Shown one piece after another: positions 1-9,293 of a DNA stretch of 64,000 nt. Position 1 is the first letter of the stretch. Each line of letters starts with the position of its first letter. The notes under the pieces are model-generated. The model saw nothing but the letters and a program-made list of their open reading frames with translations, searched no databases and was not told where the DNA came from. The stretch comes from Paucihalobacter ruber (lineage in GTDB: Bacteria > Bacteroidota > Bacteroidia > Flavobacteriales > Flavobacteriaceae), in contig NZ_VHIQ01000001.1 of NCBI RefSeq assembly GCF_006494535.1, positions 188,736-252,735 on the forward strand, read 5' to 3'. Made by a program: the position numbers and the translations under genes.

Positions 1-396
1 ATTTGTGCTGATGATACTTCTACTGTAGATCTTTTTAATAGCCTTGGCGGAACACCCGATACCAATGGCACCTGGTCGCCTGCGCTGAGTAGCGGCACCG
101 GAGTTTTTGACCCCAGTGTTGATCCCGAAGGTACTTATACCTATACGGTGGTTAGCCCAAACAGTGCTTGTGCTGATGCTACTGCAACCGTTACGGTTAG
201 CTTTGAAGTTCCTCCATCGGCAGGTACAGATGCCGGTTTATCAATTTGTGCTGATGATACTTCTACTTTCGATCTTTTTAATAGCCTTGGCGGAACACCA
301 GACACCAATGGTACCTGGTCGCCTGCGCTGAGTAGCGGTACCGGAGTTTTTGACCCCAGTGTTGATCCCGAAGGTACTTATACCTATACAGTAGCT
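1..396 (+). repeat. Tandem 243-bp coding repeat (81-residue units)
   Basis: The sequence starting at base 1 recurs from base 244 with only a handful of differences across roughly the first 150 bases of each unit, and most differences are silent. The left unit begins at or before the window edge, so more copies may lie upstream. Such high DNA identity points to recent duplication or gene conversion within the adhesin gene. Confidence 0.9.
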
Positions 397-1305
397 GCAT
401 CTGACTGTGGACCCCAAGATTTTGCAGAAGTCACAGTGTCTTTTTTGCCTAATCCGGATATATCAAATTTAGTTATTCTTATAGATGATATCTGTGAAGG
501 TGAAGATGTTACTGTTTCTATATCAGGCATGACAAATTTAGAAAACGGTAATTATTCCATTAGTTATGAAATCTTAGGAAGTAATAATTTTAACAATTCG
601 GTAACAGAGACCGCTACAAATGGTGAAATCAACTTTGTATTAAACTCAGAGCTATTTCCTTCAACAGGTTTACATACCTTTAACATCTTGAGCTTTATTT
701 CTGAAAATAATGGCTGCCCTTCAAGTTTTGATATTGAATTATCAGAAGTATTTGAAATCTTTGAGAGTACACTCCCGGAATTAAATATGGAAGGAAGTAC
801 TTTTTGTACAGATGAAACGCCTACAATTGAAGATTTAACCAATCGCCTAATTGATAGTAATGGAGTTGAATGGTTTGAATCTGAAATAGCTACTAATCCG
901 TTACCAAGTAGCACTCTTTTGGTAAACGGAGTAACTTATTATGGATCTATAAAAAACCAAAATGGTTGCAGGAGTTTAAGAAGACTGGCTGTTACAGTAG
1001 TTTTAGACGACTGTATTGAAGAATTGATTATACCTGATGGTTTTTCACCTAATGGAGATTCTATAAATGACACCTTTCATATTGTCAATTTAGATATATT
1101 GTATCCTAATTTTAAATTAACTATTTATAATAGATACGGAAACAAGTTATATGAAGGAAATATTAATACACCAAGATGGGATGGTACAACTTCAAACAGT
1201 CGTATAGGTGGTGGTATTGTTCCCGTGGGAGTTTACTTTTATATTTTGGAGTTTAACGATGGCATAAGGGATGCCAAGCAAGGACGCGTTTATTTAAGTA
1301 GATAA
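1..1305 (+). CDS. Type IX-secreted repeat adhesin with gliding-motility C-terminal domain (5' partial)
   Basis: The reading frame is open from base 1, so the gene starts left of the window; 434 residues are visible. The first 130 residues are two near-identical 81-residue units (SICADDTST...LFNSLGGTPDTNG), as in Ig-like repeat arrays of large flavobacterial surface proteins. The last 90 residues (from about 344: IPDGFSPNGDSINDTF, then YNRYGNKLYEG, WDGT and GVYFYIL) match the type B sorting domain of type IX secretion cargo (TIGR04131-like). The protein is therefore expected to be exported by the type IX system and anchored or released at the surface. The stop codon overlaps the next start by one base (TAATG), so it is translated with the PorP/SprF-like gene. 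An in-frame ATG at 148 lies inside the repeat and is not the likely start. Ligand unknown. Confidence 0.9.
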   Translation: MCADDTSTVDLFNSLGGTPDTNGTWSPALSSGTGVFDPSVDPEGTYTYTVVSPNSACADATATVTVSFEVPPSAGTDAGLSICADDTSTFDLFNSLGGTPDTNGTWSPALSSGTGVFDPSVDPEGTYTYTVAASDCGPQDFAEVTVSFLPNPDISNLVILIDDICEGEDVTVSISGMTNLENGNYSISYEILGSNNFNNSVTETATNGEINFVLNSELFPSTGLHTFNILSFISENNGCPSSFDIELSEVFEIFESTLPELNMEGSTFCTDETPTIEDLTNRLIDSNGVEWFESEIATNPLPSSTLLVNGVTYYGSIKNQNGCRSLRRLAVTVVLDDCIEELIIPDGFSPNGDSINDTFHIVNLDILYPNFKLTIYNRYGNKLYEGNINTPRWDGTTSNSRIGGGIVPVGVYFYILEFNDGIRDAKQGRVYLSR

Positions 1306-2240
1306 TGAAAATACATATTTATATATTATTTTGGTTTTTGACACTTCTAAAAGTAACATTATCTTTTGGGCAGCAAGATCCTCAATACACTCAATATATG
1401 TATAACATGAGTGTCATAAATCCAGCCTATGCCACAGATGACAATGAGATGCTGAATTTTGGGCTTCTGTATAGAACGCAGTGGGTTGGTGCAGTAGGCG
1501 CGCCAAGTACAGCAACTTTATTTGCTCATAGTAAATTTAGTGAAAATTTTGAAGGAGGCATATCGGTTGTGCACGATCAAATAGGCGATGTTGTCAAAGA
1601 CACCAATATATTTCTTGACCTGGCTTATGTAATACAAGTAGGTGATAATACCAAATTATCTTTTGGGGTAAAAGGTGGATTTTCATTTTTCTCGACCAAC
1701 TTTAACGGCTTTGTTTATTCAGATCCGCTTCCCGATCCGGCTTTTGCGGAGAATATTAGTCAAGTTTTTCCAAACATTGGTGCTGGATTATATTATTTTT
1801 CTGATAAATTTTATTTCGGCTTTTCTGCTCCAAATCTACTAGAATCTAAACATCTTGAAGATAATAGTGGCATAGTAACACAAGGCTCTGAGGCTATTCA
1901 CTTTTTTACAACAGGTGGCTATGTGTTTGATTTGAATGACCGTCTTAAATTTAAGCCTGCATTTATGGCAAAAAGTGTTATTGGCGCGCCGTTAAGTGTT
2001 GATTTAACCGGAAATGTTCTTATCAACGAAGCTGTTGAAGTTGGAGTTGGATATAGACTAAACGATGGAATAAGCGGATTATTTAATTTTAAAATTTCGC
2101 CTACATTAAGAGTTGGATATGCATATGACTATACTATTTCTAATTTAGGTCGTTTTAATTCTGGCACTCATGAAATGATACTTCTTTTTGATTTATCAAA
2201 AACAGGTAAAGGTTACGACAAGTCACCAAGATTCTTTTAA
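1305..2240 (+). CDS. PorP/SprF family type IX secretion outer-membrane protein
   Basis: This 311-residue protein has a signal peptide (ILFWFLTLLKVTLSFG) followed by QQDPQYTQYMYNMSVINPAYA, the hallmark N-terminus of the PorP/SprF family. The rest alternates short beta-strands as in an outer-membrane barrel and ends with an aromatic residue pair (RFF). In Bacteroidota a PorP/SprF paralogue commonly sits directly after a type B sorting-domain adhesin and is believed to help its surface anchoring or export, by analogy with SprF and the adhesin SprB. The one-base overlap with the upstream adhesin and the 11-base gap to the OmpA gene support one operon. It is one of several expected paralogues, so I give no symbol. 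Confidence 0.9.
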   Translation: MKIHIYILFWFLTLLKVTLSFGQQDPQYTQYMYNMSVINPAYATDDNEMLNFGLLYRTQWVGAVGAPSTATLFAHSKFSENFEGGISVVHDQIGDVVKDTNIFLDLAYVIQVGDNTKLSFGVKGGFSFFSTNFNGFVYSDPLPDPAFAENISQVFPNIGAGLYYFSDKFYFGFSAPNLLESKHLEDNSGIVTQGSEAIHFFTTGGYVFDLNDRLKFKPAFMAKSVIGAPLSVDLTGNVLINEAVEVGVGYRLNDGISGLFNFKISPTLRVGYAYDYTISNLGRFNSGTHEMILLFDLSKTGKGYDKSPRFF

Positions 2241-2251
2241 ACTAATTGAAG

Positions 2252-4123
2252 ATGTATTATAAACTTATTTTATTTTTCTTAGTCTTCTCCATACAAAGTG
2301 GTTTTAGTCAGAATTCAAAATTAAATCAGGCTAACAAACTGTTTAATCAGCGCTCTTATATCAAAGCCGCAGAGTTGTTTGAAAAATTACCTGAAACCTA
2401 TCAAACCTTAACAAAACGGGGAGATTGCTTCTATTATAACGGTTTAACAGAAAAAGCAGCGACCCTTTATTTAAAAGCAGCAAATAAATATCCCGATAGT
2501 TTATCAACTGAATATCAATTTAAATTAGCACAAAGCCTCTATGGCGTTAAAAAGATAAAACCAGCTGATTCTTTAATGGGATTGGTTAAAAACCAATCAA
2601 TAAACACAATAAATTATAAAGAAAATCTAAATATTGGCGTCCCCTATCTTTATACCCTTACAATGATTAAATCGGGTAGCTTGCCCGGTGATTTTGGTAC
2701 CAATTTTTATAGGAATGAAATCACCTTTGCATCCTCTCGTTCTGAATCCAATAAAACTTATTCTTGGAACGAAAAACCATATTTAAATATTTATAAAGCT
2801 AAAGTTGACGACGAATTGAATTTATTGGATATAACCGAATTTAGTAGTACTATAAATACCAAACAACACGAAAGCAGTGCCGTAATTTCATCAAATGGAG
2901 AGACAATCTATTTCTCCAGAACCAATAACAAACGGCACGATGTTAATGGTCAAAAAATTGCAACTGTTGGAATATTTACAGCAAAATTAGTAGATAATGA
3001 ATGGACAAACGCAGAGATTTTACCTTTTTGTAGCAACCTTTATTCCACGCAACATCCTGCTTTAGATGAAGCTAATAACAGGCTCTATTTCTCAAGTGAT
3101 ATGCCAGGAGGTTATGGTTCTTTCGATATATACTATGTAGATATCACAGAAAACGGATTTGGTGAACCGGTAAATTTAGGAGCAACGATTAACACACCTT
3201 ATCGTGAGCAATTTCCGTTTATAAGTAAAGAGGGGATATTATATTTTGCTTCAGAGGGGCATCAAGTGTTGGGCGGCTTAGATATCTTTTTTTGTGAAAC
3301 TCTTGATAACGGTGATTGGTCAACACCTCTAAATTTAGGACCTAGTATTAATACTGAATTAGATGATTTTGCTTTTATTGTAAATTCAGACACCAATAAA
3401 GGGTATCTCTCATCTAATAGAAGCGGTAGTGACAAAATTTACGCTTTTACCAGAGAAGAAAATGACAGAAAGATTATTGTTGAAGGATTTGTACGAGACA
3501 AAAATTCCAAAGAACTATTACCGGGAACTATGATTACATTATTTGATGCATTGCGCAATCCCATCGATTCTGTGAAAGTAGGCAATGATGGCTCTTACAT
3601 GTTTAAAACTAAACCGAAATCTAGCTACTATATTGAAGGATTCAAACCACTATATATACCCAATGAACAATCATTTAATACAGATGATACCGGCCGAATT
3701 GAATTAAACATAGAGCTTGAAATAGAGTCCTATGACGATGCCGAAGAAATTGTTGTGCAGCGTGAAGACGGTTACGTATACATAGAATTAGAAAATATTT
3801 ATTTTGACTTGGACAAATGGGATATTAAACCGCAGGCAGCAAAGACTTTGGACGTATTAATAGACCTCATGTTAAAATATCCAAGGATGGAGGTTGAATT
3901 AGGCGCCCATACAGACAATAGGAGTACCGAAGAATATAATCTTAATCTTTCAGAAAACAGAGCTCAGTCTGCATTTAATTACATAGTTTCAAAAGGTATT
4001 AAGAAATCAAGATTGAGCGCTATTGGATATGGCGAAAGCCAATTACTAGTTAATTGCGGTGATGAATGTACCGAAGATGAACATGCCATCAATCGCAGAT
4101 GCGAATTCATTATCACTAAATAG
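2252..4123 (+). CDS. OmpA-family protein with TPR, PD40 repeats and carboxypeptidase-like domain
   Basis: The protein has 623 residues from the ATG at 2252. A TTG two codons upstream is possible, but the ATG leads straight into the signal peptide (YKLILFFLVFSIQSGFS). Visible order: TPR-like helices (about 20-110), WD40-like PD40 propeller repeats with LYFSSDMPGGYGSFDIYY (about 140-395), a carboxypeptidase regulatory-like beta-sandwich (about 406-490), and a C-terminal OmpA peptidoglycan-binding domain (about 508-623) with IYFDLDKWDI and GAHTDNRSTEEYN. This architecture is the PorE/PorW-like OmpA protein paired with PorP/SprF and type IX cargo. It probably sits in the periplasm and tethers the outer-membrane complex to peptidoglycan. 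It is the last gene of the adhesin operon. Confidence 0.88.
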   Translation: MYYKLILFFLVFSIQSGFSQNSKLNQANKLFNQRSYIKAAELFEKLPETYQTLTKRGDCFYYNGLTEKAATLYLKAANKYPDSLSTEYQFKLAQSLYGVKKIKPADSLMGLVKNQSINTINYKENLNIGVPYLYTLTMIKSGSLPGDFGTNFYRNEITFASSRSESNKTYSWNEKPYLNIYKAKVDDELNLLDITEFSSTINTKQHESSAVISSNGETIYFSRTNNKRHDVNGQKIATVGIFTAKLVDNEWTNAEILPFCSNLYSTQHPALDEANNRLYFSSDMPGGYGSFDIYYVDITENGFGEPVNLGATINTPYREQFPFISKEGILYFASEGHQVLGGLDIFFCETLDNGDWSTPLNLGPSINTELDDFAFIVNSDTNKGYLSSNRSGSDKIYAFTREENDRKIIVEGFVRDKNSKELLPGTMITLFDALRNPIDSVKVGNDGSYMFKTKPKSSYYIEGFKPLYIPNEQSFNTDDTGRIELNIELEIESYDDAEEIVVQREDGYVYIELENIYFDLDKWDIKPQAAKTLDVLIDLMLKYPRMEVELGAHTDNRSTEEYNLNLSENRAQSAFNYIVSKGIKKSRLSAIGYGESQLLVNCGDECTEDEHAINRRCEFIITK

Positions 4124-4191
4124 AATGTTTTTCCAATAATCCCGAATGGAATTATAACAACCATCAAAAAAGTGCTTTTTATCGATTTTTA

Positions 4192-4222
4192 TTGTTTTTT
4201 ATCGATATATATCTTACATTTC
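4192..4222 (+). promoter_or_regulatory. Candidate Bacteroidota promoter for the Fe-S protein gene
   Basis: A TTG at 4192-4194 is followed after 20 bases by TACATTTC at 4215-4222, one mismatch from the TAnnTTTG -7 consensus. It lies about 50 bases before the ATG at 4273. The surrounding 4124-4272 spacer is AT-rich, with ATCGAT repeated nearby, and holds no other feature I can name. Confidence 0.4.
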
Positions 4223-4272
4223 TAACTTAAAAAATAATTTTCATTGAGTTTCAACCCCAAATTGAACTAACC

Positions 4273-4503
4273 ATGAATGCTAATCCAAACGAATTCAGTA
4301 ATGAAGAAATTACTGTAACCTTTAATCCGAGAAAGTGTATCAACGCCGAAAAATGTGCTAAAGGGTTGCCTAGTGTTTTCAGGCAGGCCGTGATACCTTG
4401 GGTAAAATTAGATGCCGCTTCTTCCGAAGAAATTATTAATCAAGTTAGAAAATGTCCATCAGGGGCATTGCAGTGTTATAGAAAATCTCAGGAAGTTGCA
4501 TAA
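4273..4503 (+). CDS. Small YjdI-type (4Fe-4S) mono-cluster protein
   Basis: This 76-residue protein carries four cysteines at 22, 28, 61 and 68 in the order CINAEKC...CPSGALQC. That matches the divergent 4Fe-4S mono-cluster family (Fer4_19, YjdI-like). Family members are small soluble redox proteins of unknown partner, often next to a GNAT-type acetyltransferase, which is absent here. It stands alone, with its own predicted promoter and a strong bidirectional terminator directly after its stop codon. The classification is firm; the role is unknown. Confidence 0.85.
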   Translation: MNANPNEFSNEEITVTFNPRKCINAEKCAKGLPSVFRQAVIPWVKLDAASSEEIINQVRKCPSGALQCYRKSQEVA

Positions 4504-4505
4504 TA

Positions 4506-4539
4506 AAAAACCCTTAATCTTTTTCAGTTAAGGGTTTTT
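4506..4539. terminator. Bidirectional intrinsic terminator
   Basis: A perfect 12-bp inverted repeat (AAAAACCCTTAA / TTAAGGGTTTTT) with a 10-base loop has an A-run on one side and a T-run on the other. It separates the convergent Fe-S protein and DUF3467 genes and can end transcription from both. Confidence 0.85.
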
Positions 4540-4546
4540 AGTGTTT

Positions 4547-4864
4547 TTAAGCCTGACCGGTTGGTCCAAAATTAAGCGGTATGGGTGGTTGTTCGTATTC
4601 TTTTATTTCACCATGCGCATTTTCAAACCTACTAATATTTTCACCTAATGCCTTCAATAATCTTTTGGCGTGCTGCGGTGTTAATATAATTCTAGACTTC
4701 ACCTTACTTTTTGGTGTTCCGGGCATAATGGTTACAAAATCTATTACAAACTCAGATACCGAATGGTTAATAATTGCCAGATTTGAATAAATACCTTCTG
4801 CAACTTTCTCATCAAGTTCTATATTGATTTGTCCTGGTTTTGATTTATTATTGTCTTCTGCCAT
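4547..4864 (-). CDS. DUF3467 family protein
   Basis: This 105-residue soluble protein has no signal peptide. The core GQINIELDEKVAEGIYSNLA, then NHSVSEFVIDFVTIMPG and ILTPQHAKRLLKAL, is the DUF3467 pattern. The family has no assigned biochemical function that I know. In Bacteroidota it is commonly found directly downstream of rpoC, as here, with a 72-base gap holding a palindrome. This conserved neighbourhood suggests a link to transcription or growth control, but that is inference. It ends at the bidirectional terminator at 4506-4539. Confidence 0.85.
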   Translation of the reverse strand: MAEDNNKSKPGQINIELDEKVAEGIYSNLAIINHSVSEFVIDFVTIMPGTPKSKVKSRIILTPQHAKRLLKALGENISRFENAHGEIKEYEQPPIPLNFGPTGQA

Positions 4865-4893
4865 GATTGATAAGGGTATTAATAAGAAAACAG

Positions 4894-4933
4894 ATTCCCG
4901 CTCCTGCCTGCCGGTAGGCCGGTTTGCGGGAAT
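4894..4933. repeat. Short palindromic repeat after rpoC (possible terminator)
   Basis: Outer arms ATTCCCGC (4894-4901) and GCGGGAAT (4926-4933) enclose the unit CCTGCCTGCCGGTAGG. Nearly the same inner unit occurs at 17765-17784. On the minus strand the hairpin lies three bases after the rpoC stop and is followed by a T-rich stretch, so it may end or attenuate the rpoBC transcript before DUF3467. Confidence 0.7.
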
Positions 4934-4936
4934 TTG

Positions 4937-7900
4937 TTAATTATAATTCATTTCTTCTTTAGCTCTCATCATTTGATTGAACTCTTCTTTTGAGCCAACA
5001 ATAATGGTGTCATATCTTCTAACGCCTGTACCTGCAGGTATTTTGTGACCTACAATAACGTTTTCCTTCAAACCTTCTAAGTCGTCTATCTTACCACTAA
5101 CTGCAGCTTCGTTTAGTACCTTGGTAGTCTCCTGGAAAGATGCCGCCGAAATAAACGACTTGGTTTGCAGCGAAGCTCTGGTAATACCTTGTAAAACAGG
5201 TGTAGCCGTTGCCGGTTGAGCATCACGGGCAGTCGCCAATTCTTTGTCCTCTCTTTTCAAGATAGAGTTTTCATCTCTAAGCTCTCTAAGGGTTAGAATT
5301 TGTCCTGGTTTTAAAGTGTCTGATCCTCCTGCATTTTCAATAACCTTCATTCCAAAAATCTTGTCATTTTCTTCAATGAAATCGGCTGTATGTACCAATT
5401 GATCTTCTAAGAACAAAGTATCACCTGAATCGATGATTTGTACCTTTCTCATCATTTGACGTACTACAACCTCGAAATGCTTGTCATTGATTTTCACACC
5501 TTGAAGTCGGTAAACTTCCTGTACTTCGTTAACAAGGTATTGCTGTACGGCAGATGGACCTTTAATAGCTAAAATATCGTCTGGTGTAATTGAACCATCA
5601 GATAAAGGTATTCCCGCTTTTACATAATCGTTTTCCTGAACTAAAATCTGGTTAGATAGTTTAACCAAGTATTTTCTTATGTCTCCGGTTTTAGATTCAA
5701 TAACTATTTCGCGGTTACCTCTTTTTATTTTCCCGAAAGAAACCACACCATCAATCTCACTTACAACAGCAGGGTTTGATGGGTTACGCGCTTCGAATAA
5801 TTCGGTAACACGAGGTAAACCACCTGTAATATCTCCTGCTTTAGCAGATTTACGCGGTATTTTAACCAATACTTTTCCTACACCAATTTTTTCACCATCG
5901 TCAACCATCAAGTGTGCACCTACAGGTAAGTTGTAAGAGCGTAAAACGTTGCCTTTGGCATCTTCAATATGTAGGGTTGGTATTAGCTTTTTATTTCTGG
6001 CTTCTGAAATAACCTTTTCCTGGAATCCGGTTTGCTCATCGATTTCAACTTGGAAAGTAGAACCTTGTTCAATATTTTCAAAGTGAACTTTACCTGAAAA
6101 TTCTGAAATAATTACACCGTTATATGGATCCCACTGACAAATTACATCACCTTTTGATACTTTACTACCGTTTTTAATGTAAAGGAAAGAACCATATGGA
6201 ATGTTATTGGTACTCAATGCAACCCCGGTATTTGGCTGAATTAACTTCATTTCTGAAGTTCTTGAAATTACAACATCAACATCATTACCGTTGGCATCTG
6301 TACCTTTTACAGTTTTAAGATCTTCAATTTCAGCAATTCCGTCAAACTTAACAACCAGTTTGTTTTCTTCAGAAATATTACCGGCAATTCCACCTACGTG
6401 GAAAGTTCTTAAAGTAAGCTGAGTTCCGGGTTCTCCAATAGATTGTGCTGCAATAACTCCAACGGCTTCACCTCTTTGTACCGTATTACCGGTAGCTAGG
6501 TTTCTGCCGTAACATTTCACGCAAATCCCTTTTTTAGATTCGCACGACAACGGTGAACGAACTTCAACCGATTCAATCGGTGCCTGCCCAATTCTTTTCG
6601 CAATCGCTTCATCTATTTCTTCACCGGCCGATACCAACAATTCGTCATTTAGCGGATTGTAAACATCGTTCAACGAAGTTCTACCAATAATTCTTTCTTC
6701 AAGAGATTCAACAATCTCTTCATTTTTCTTTAAGGCAGAAACTTCAACACCTCTAAGCGTTCCACAATCTTCTTCATAAACAATTACATCTTGAGAAACG
6801 TCAACCAATCGTCTAGTTAAGTAACCCGCATCGGCAGTTTTAAGAGCCGTATCGGCAAGACCTTTACGCGCACCGTGGGTAGAAATAAAGTATTCAAGAA
6901 TTGATAAACCTTCTTTAAAGTTCGATAAAATCGGGTTTTCAATAATTTCTCCACCGCCGGCATTCGATTTTTTAGGCTTAGCCATCAAACCACGCATACC
7001 GGTTAACTGACGGATTTGCTCTTTAGAGCCTCGGGCTCCAGAGTCAAGCATCATATAAACCGAGTTGAATCCTTGTTGATCTTCTCTAATACGCTTCATT
7101 GAAAGTTCAGTCAGCTCAGCGTTTGTTGAAGTCCAAATATCAATAACCTGGTTATAACGTTCGTTATTTGTAATTAATCCCATGTTATAGTTAGCAACAA
7201 TACCTTCTACCAATTGGTTGGCAGAATCAATCATAGATTGTTTTTCGGCCGGGATGATGATATCTCCTAAACTAAACGACAAGCCACCTTTGAAAGCAAA
7301 GTGATAACCCAAATCTTTAATTTCATCCAAGAAATGAGAGGTTACGGGCACACTTGTGGCGCTTAAAACTCTACCAATAATATCTCGCAAAGATTTTTTA
7401 GTTAAAACTTCATTGATGTATCCTGCTTTTTCGGGTACTTTTTCGTTAAACAACACTCTACCAACTGTGGTTTGAATGATTTGCTTTACAAGTTCTCCTT
7501 TTTCGTTAAAATCTACCGTACGAACCTTAATACCGGCATTTAAATCAACGCGTTTTTCATTATAAGCAATCACAACTTCCTCAGGTGAATAGAATAATAA
7601 ACCTTCACCTTGAACCTTGTGCTCAGGAGTTGATTTGCGTTCTTTGGTCATATAGTAAAGACCTAAAACCATGTCTTGAGAAGGCACAGTAATAGGAGAA
7701 CCATTGGCCGGGTTAAGAATATTGTGTGAAGCCAGCATTAACATTTGTGCCTCTAATATTGCTTCAGGGCCTAATGGTAAGTGTACAGCCATTTGGTCAC
7801 CATCAAAATCGGCGTTAAATGCTGTAGTTACCAACGGATGCAACTGGATAGCTTTTCCTTCAATTAATTTAGGCTGAAAGGCCTGAATACCCAACCTGTG

Positions 7901-9238
7901 TAAGGTAGGAGCGCGGTTTAGCAATACAGGATGACCTTTAATTACATTTTCGAGAATATCCCAAACAACCGGTTCCTTTCTATCTATAATCTTCTTGGCA
8001 GATTTAACTGTTTTTACGATACCTCTTTCTATCAGTTTTCTGATGATAAAAGGCTTGTAAAGTTCAGCTGCCATATCTTTAGGCAATCCGCATTCAAACA
8101 TTTTTAATTCCGGACCAACCACAATAACCGAACGCGCAGAATAATCAACACGTTTACCTAAAAGGTTTTGTCTAAAACGACCTTGTTTACCTTTTAATGA
8201 ATCGGAAAGTGATTTTAGGGGTCTGTTAGAATCGGTTTTAACAGCAGAAGCTTTTCTTGTGTTATCGAACAACGAGTCAACAGATTCCTGAAGCATACGT
8301 TTTTCGTTTCTAAGAATTACCTCAGGTGCTTTAATTTCAACCAGTCTTTTAAGACGGTTGTTTCTAATAATAACACGTCTGTATAAATCGTTTAAATCTG
8401 ATGTTGCAAATCTACCACCATCAAGCGGCACCAAGGGACGAAGTTCCGGCGGAATAACAGGAATTGCCTTCAAAATCATCCACTCAGGCTTGTTTTCTCT
8501 GTTGTTATTAGACTCTCTTAAAGCCTCTACTACCTGAAGTCTTTTAAGGGCTTCGGTTTTACGTTGCTTAGAAGTTTCGTTGTTGGCTTTATGTCTTAGC
8601 TCATAAGACAGTTCTTGTAAATCTATTCTAGCCAATAACTCAATCAAACATTCAGCACCCATTTTAGCAATAAACTTGTTAGGGTCTGTATCATCTAAGT
8701 ATTGATTTTCCTTTGGAAGTGTTTCTAAAACGTTCAAGTATTCTTCCTCAGTTAAAAAGTCCATTTTCTGAAGTGGTTCACCTTCAGGAGACGTAGCATT
8801 ACCAGGTTGAATTACTACATATCGCTCGTAGTAAATAATCATGTCCAGCTTTTTTGAAGGTAAACCTAAGAGGTATCCAATTTTATTAGGCAATGAGCGG
8901 AAATACCAAATGTGTGCAACGGGCACCACAAGGTTAATATGACCTACTCTTTCTCTACGTACTTTCTTCTCGGTAACTTCAACACCACATCTGTCACAAA
9001 CGATACCTTTGTAACGAATACGCTTATATTTTCCGCAGGCACATTCATAGTCTTTTACAGGACCAAAAATGCGCTCACAGAACAAGCCATCTCTCTCCGG
9101 CTTATGAGTTCTGTAGTTAATTGTTTCAGGCTTTAAAACTTCTCCACGTGAAGCAGCCAAAATGGATTCAGGAGATGCTAAACCAATAGAGATTTTGTTG
9201 AATCTCTGAACGGTACTTTTATCTTGTTTTCTTGCCAT
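4937..9238 (-). CDS. rpoC: RNA polymerase beta' subunit
   Basis: The gene encodes the 1433-residue catalytic subunit of RNA polymerase. Start chosen at 9238 ([13 protein letters not shown]), where family similarity begins; an upstream in-frame start would add 14 unrelated residues. The N-terminal zinc site has Cys66, Cys68, Cys81 and Cys84. The Mg-binding active site NADFDGD spans 475-481 with Asp477, Asp479 and Asp481. The second zinc cluster ([15 protein letters not shown]) and the trigger-loop region ([13 protein letters not shown]) are intact. It lies 55 bases after rpoB and is the last ribosome/polymerase gene of the long minus-strand operon. Confidence 0.99.
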   Translation of the reverse strand: MARKQDKSTVQRFNKISIGLASPESILAASRGEVLKPETINYRTHKPERDGLFCERIFGPVKDYECACGKYKRIRYKGIVCDRCGVEVTEKKVRRERVGHINLVVPVAHIWYFRSLPNKIGYLLGLPSKKLDMIIYYERYVVIQPGNATSPEGEPLQKMDFLTEEEYLNVLETLPKENQYLDDTDPNKFIAKMGAECLIELLARIDLQELSYELRHKANNETSKQRKTEALKRLQVVEALRESNNNRENKPEWMILKAIPVIPPELRPLVPLDGGRFATSDLNDLYRRVIIRNNRLKRLVEIKAPEVILRNEKRMLQESVDSLFDNTRKASAVKTDSNRPLKSLSDSLKGKQGRFRQNLLGKRVDYSARSVIVVGPELKMFECGLPKDMAAELYKPFIIRKLIERGIVKTVKSAKKIIDRKEPVVWDILENVIKGHPVLLNRAPTLHRLGIQAFQPKLIEGKAIQLHPLVTTAFNADFDGDQMAVHLPLGPEAILEAQMLMLASHNILNPANGSPITVPSQDMVLGLYYMTKERKSTPEHKVQGEGLLFYSPEEVVIAYNEKRVDLNAGIKVRTVDFNEKGELVKQIIQTTVGRVLFNEKVPEKAGYINEVLTKKSLRDIIGRVLSATSVPVTSHFLDEIKDLGYHFAFKGGLSFSLGDIIIPAEKQSMIDSANQLVEGIVANYNMGLITNNERYNQVIDIWTSTNAELTELSMKRIREDQQGFNSVYMMLDSGARGSKEQIRQLTGMRGLMAKPKKSNAGGGEIIENPILSNFKEGLSILEYFISTHGARKGLADTALKTADAGYLTRRLVDVSQDVIVYEEDCGTLRGVEVSALKKNEEIVESLEERIIGRTSLNDVYNPLNDELLVSAGEEIDEAIAKRIGQAPIESVEVRSPLSCESKKGICVKCYGRNLATGNTVQRGEAVGVIAAQSIGEPGTQLTLRTFHVGGIAGNISEENKLVVKFDGIAEIEDLKTVKGTDANGNDVDVVISRTSEMKLIQPNTGVALSTNNIPYGSFLYIKNGSKVSKGDVICQWDPYNGVIISEFSGKVHFENIEQGSTFQVEIDEQTGFQEKVISEARNKKLIPTLHIEDAKGNVLRSYNLPVGAHLMVDDGEKIGVGKVLVKIPRKSAKAGDITGGLPRVTELFEARNPSNPAVVSEIDGVVSFGKIKRGNREIVIESKTGDIRKYLVKLSNQILVQENDYVKAGIPLSDGSITPDDILAIKGPSAVQQYLVNEVQEVYRLQGVKINDKHFEVVVRQMMRKVQIIDSGDTLFLEDQLVHTADFIEENDKIFGMKVIENAGGSDTLKPGQILTLRELRDENSILKREDKELATARDAQPATATPVLQGITRASLQTKSFISAASFQETTKVLNEAAVSGKIDDLEGLKENVIVGHKIPAGTGVRRYDTIIVGSKEEFNQMMRAKEEMNYN

Positions 9239-9293
9239 TTTTATGGTATATGATTTTTTGTGCGGCTGCAAAACAACCACAAATTGCTTCTTA

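Noticed and set aside
107-331. Open frame on the plus strand inside the adhesin repeat
   Set aside because: It is an alternative frame of the repeat region; the frame open from base 1 has repeat and sorting-domain structure.
1-396. Possible CRISPR array because of repeats
   Set aside because: Units are 243 bp, in frame and coding, with no short repeats or spacers.
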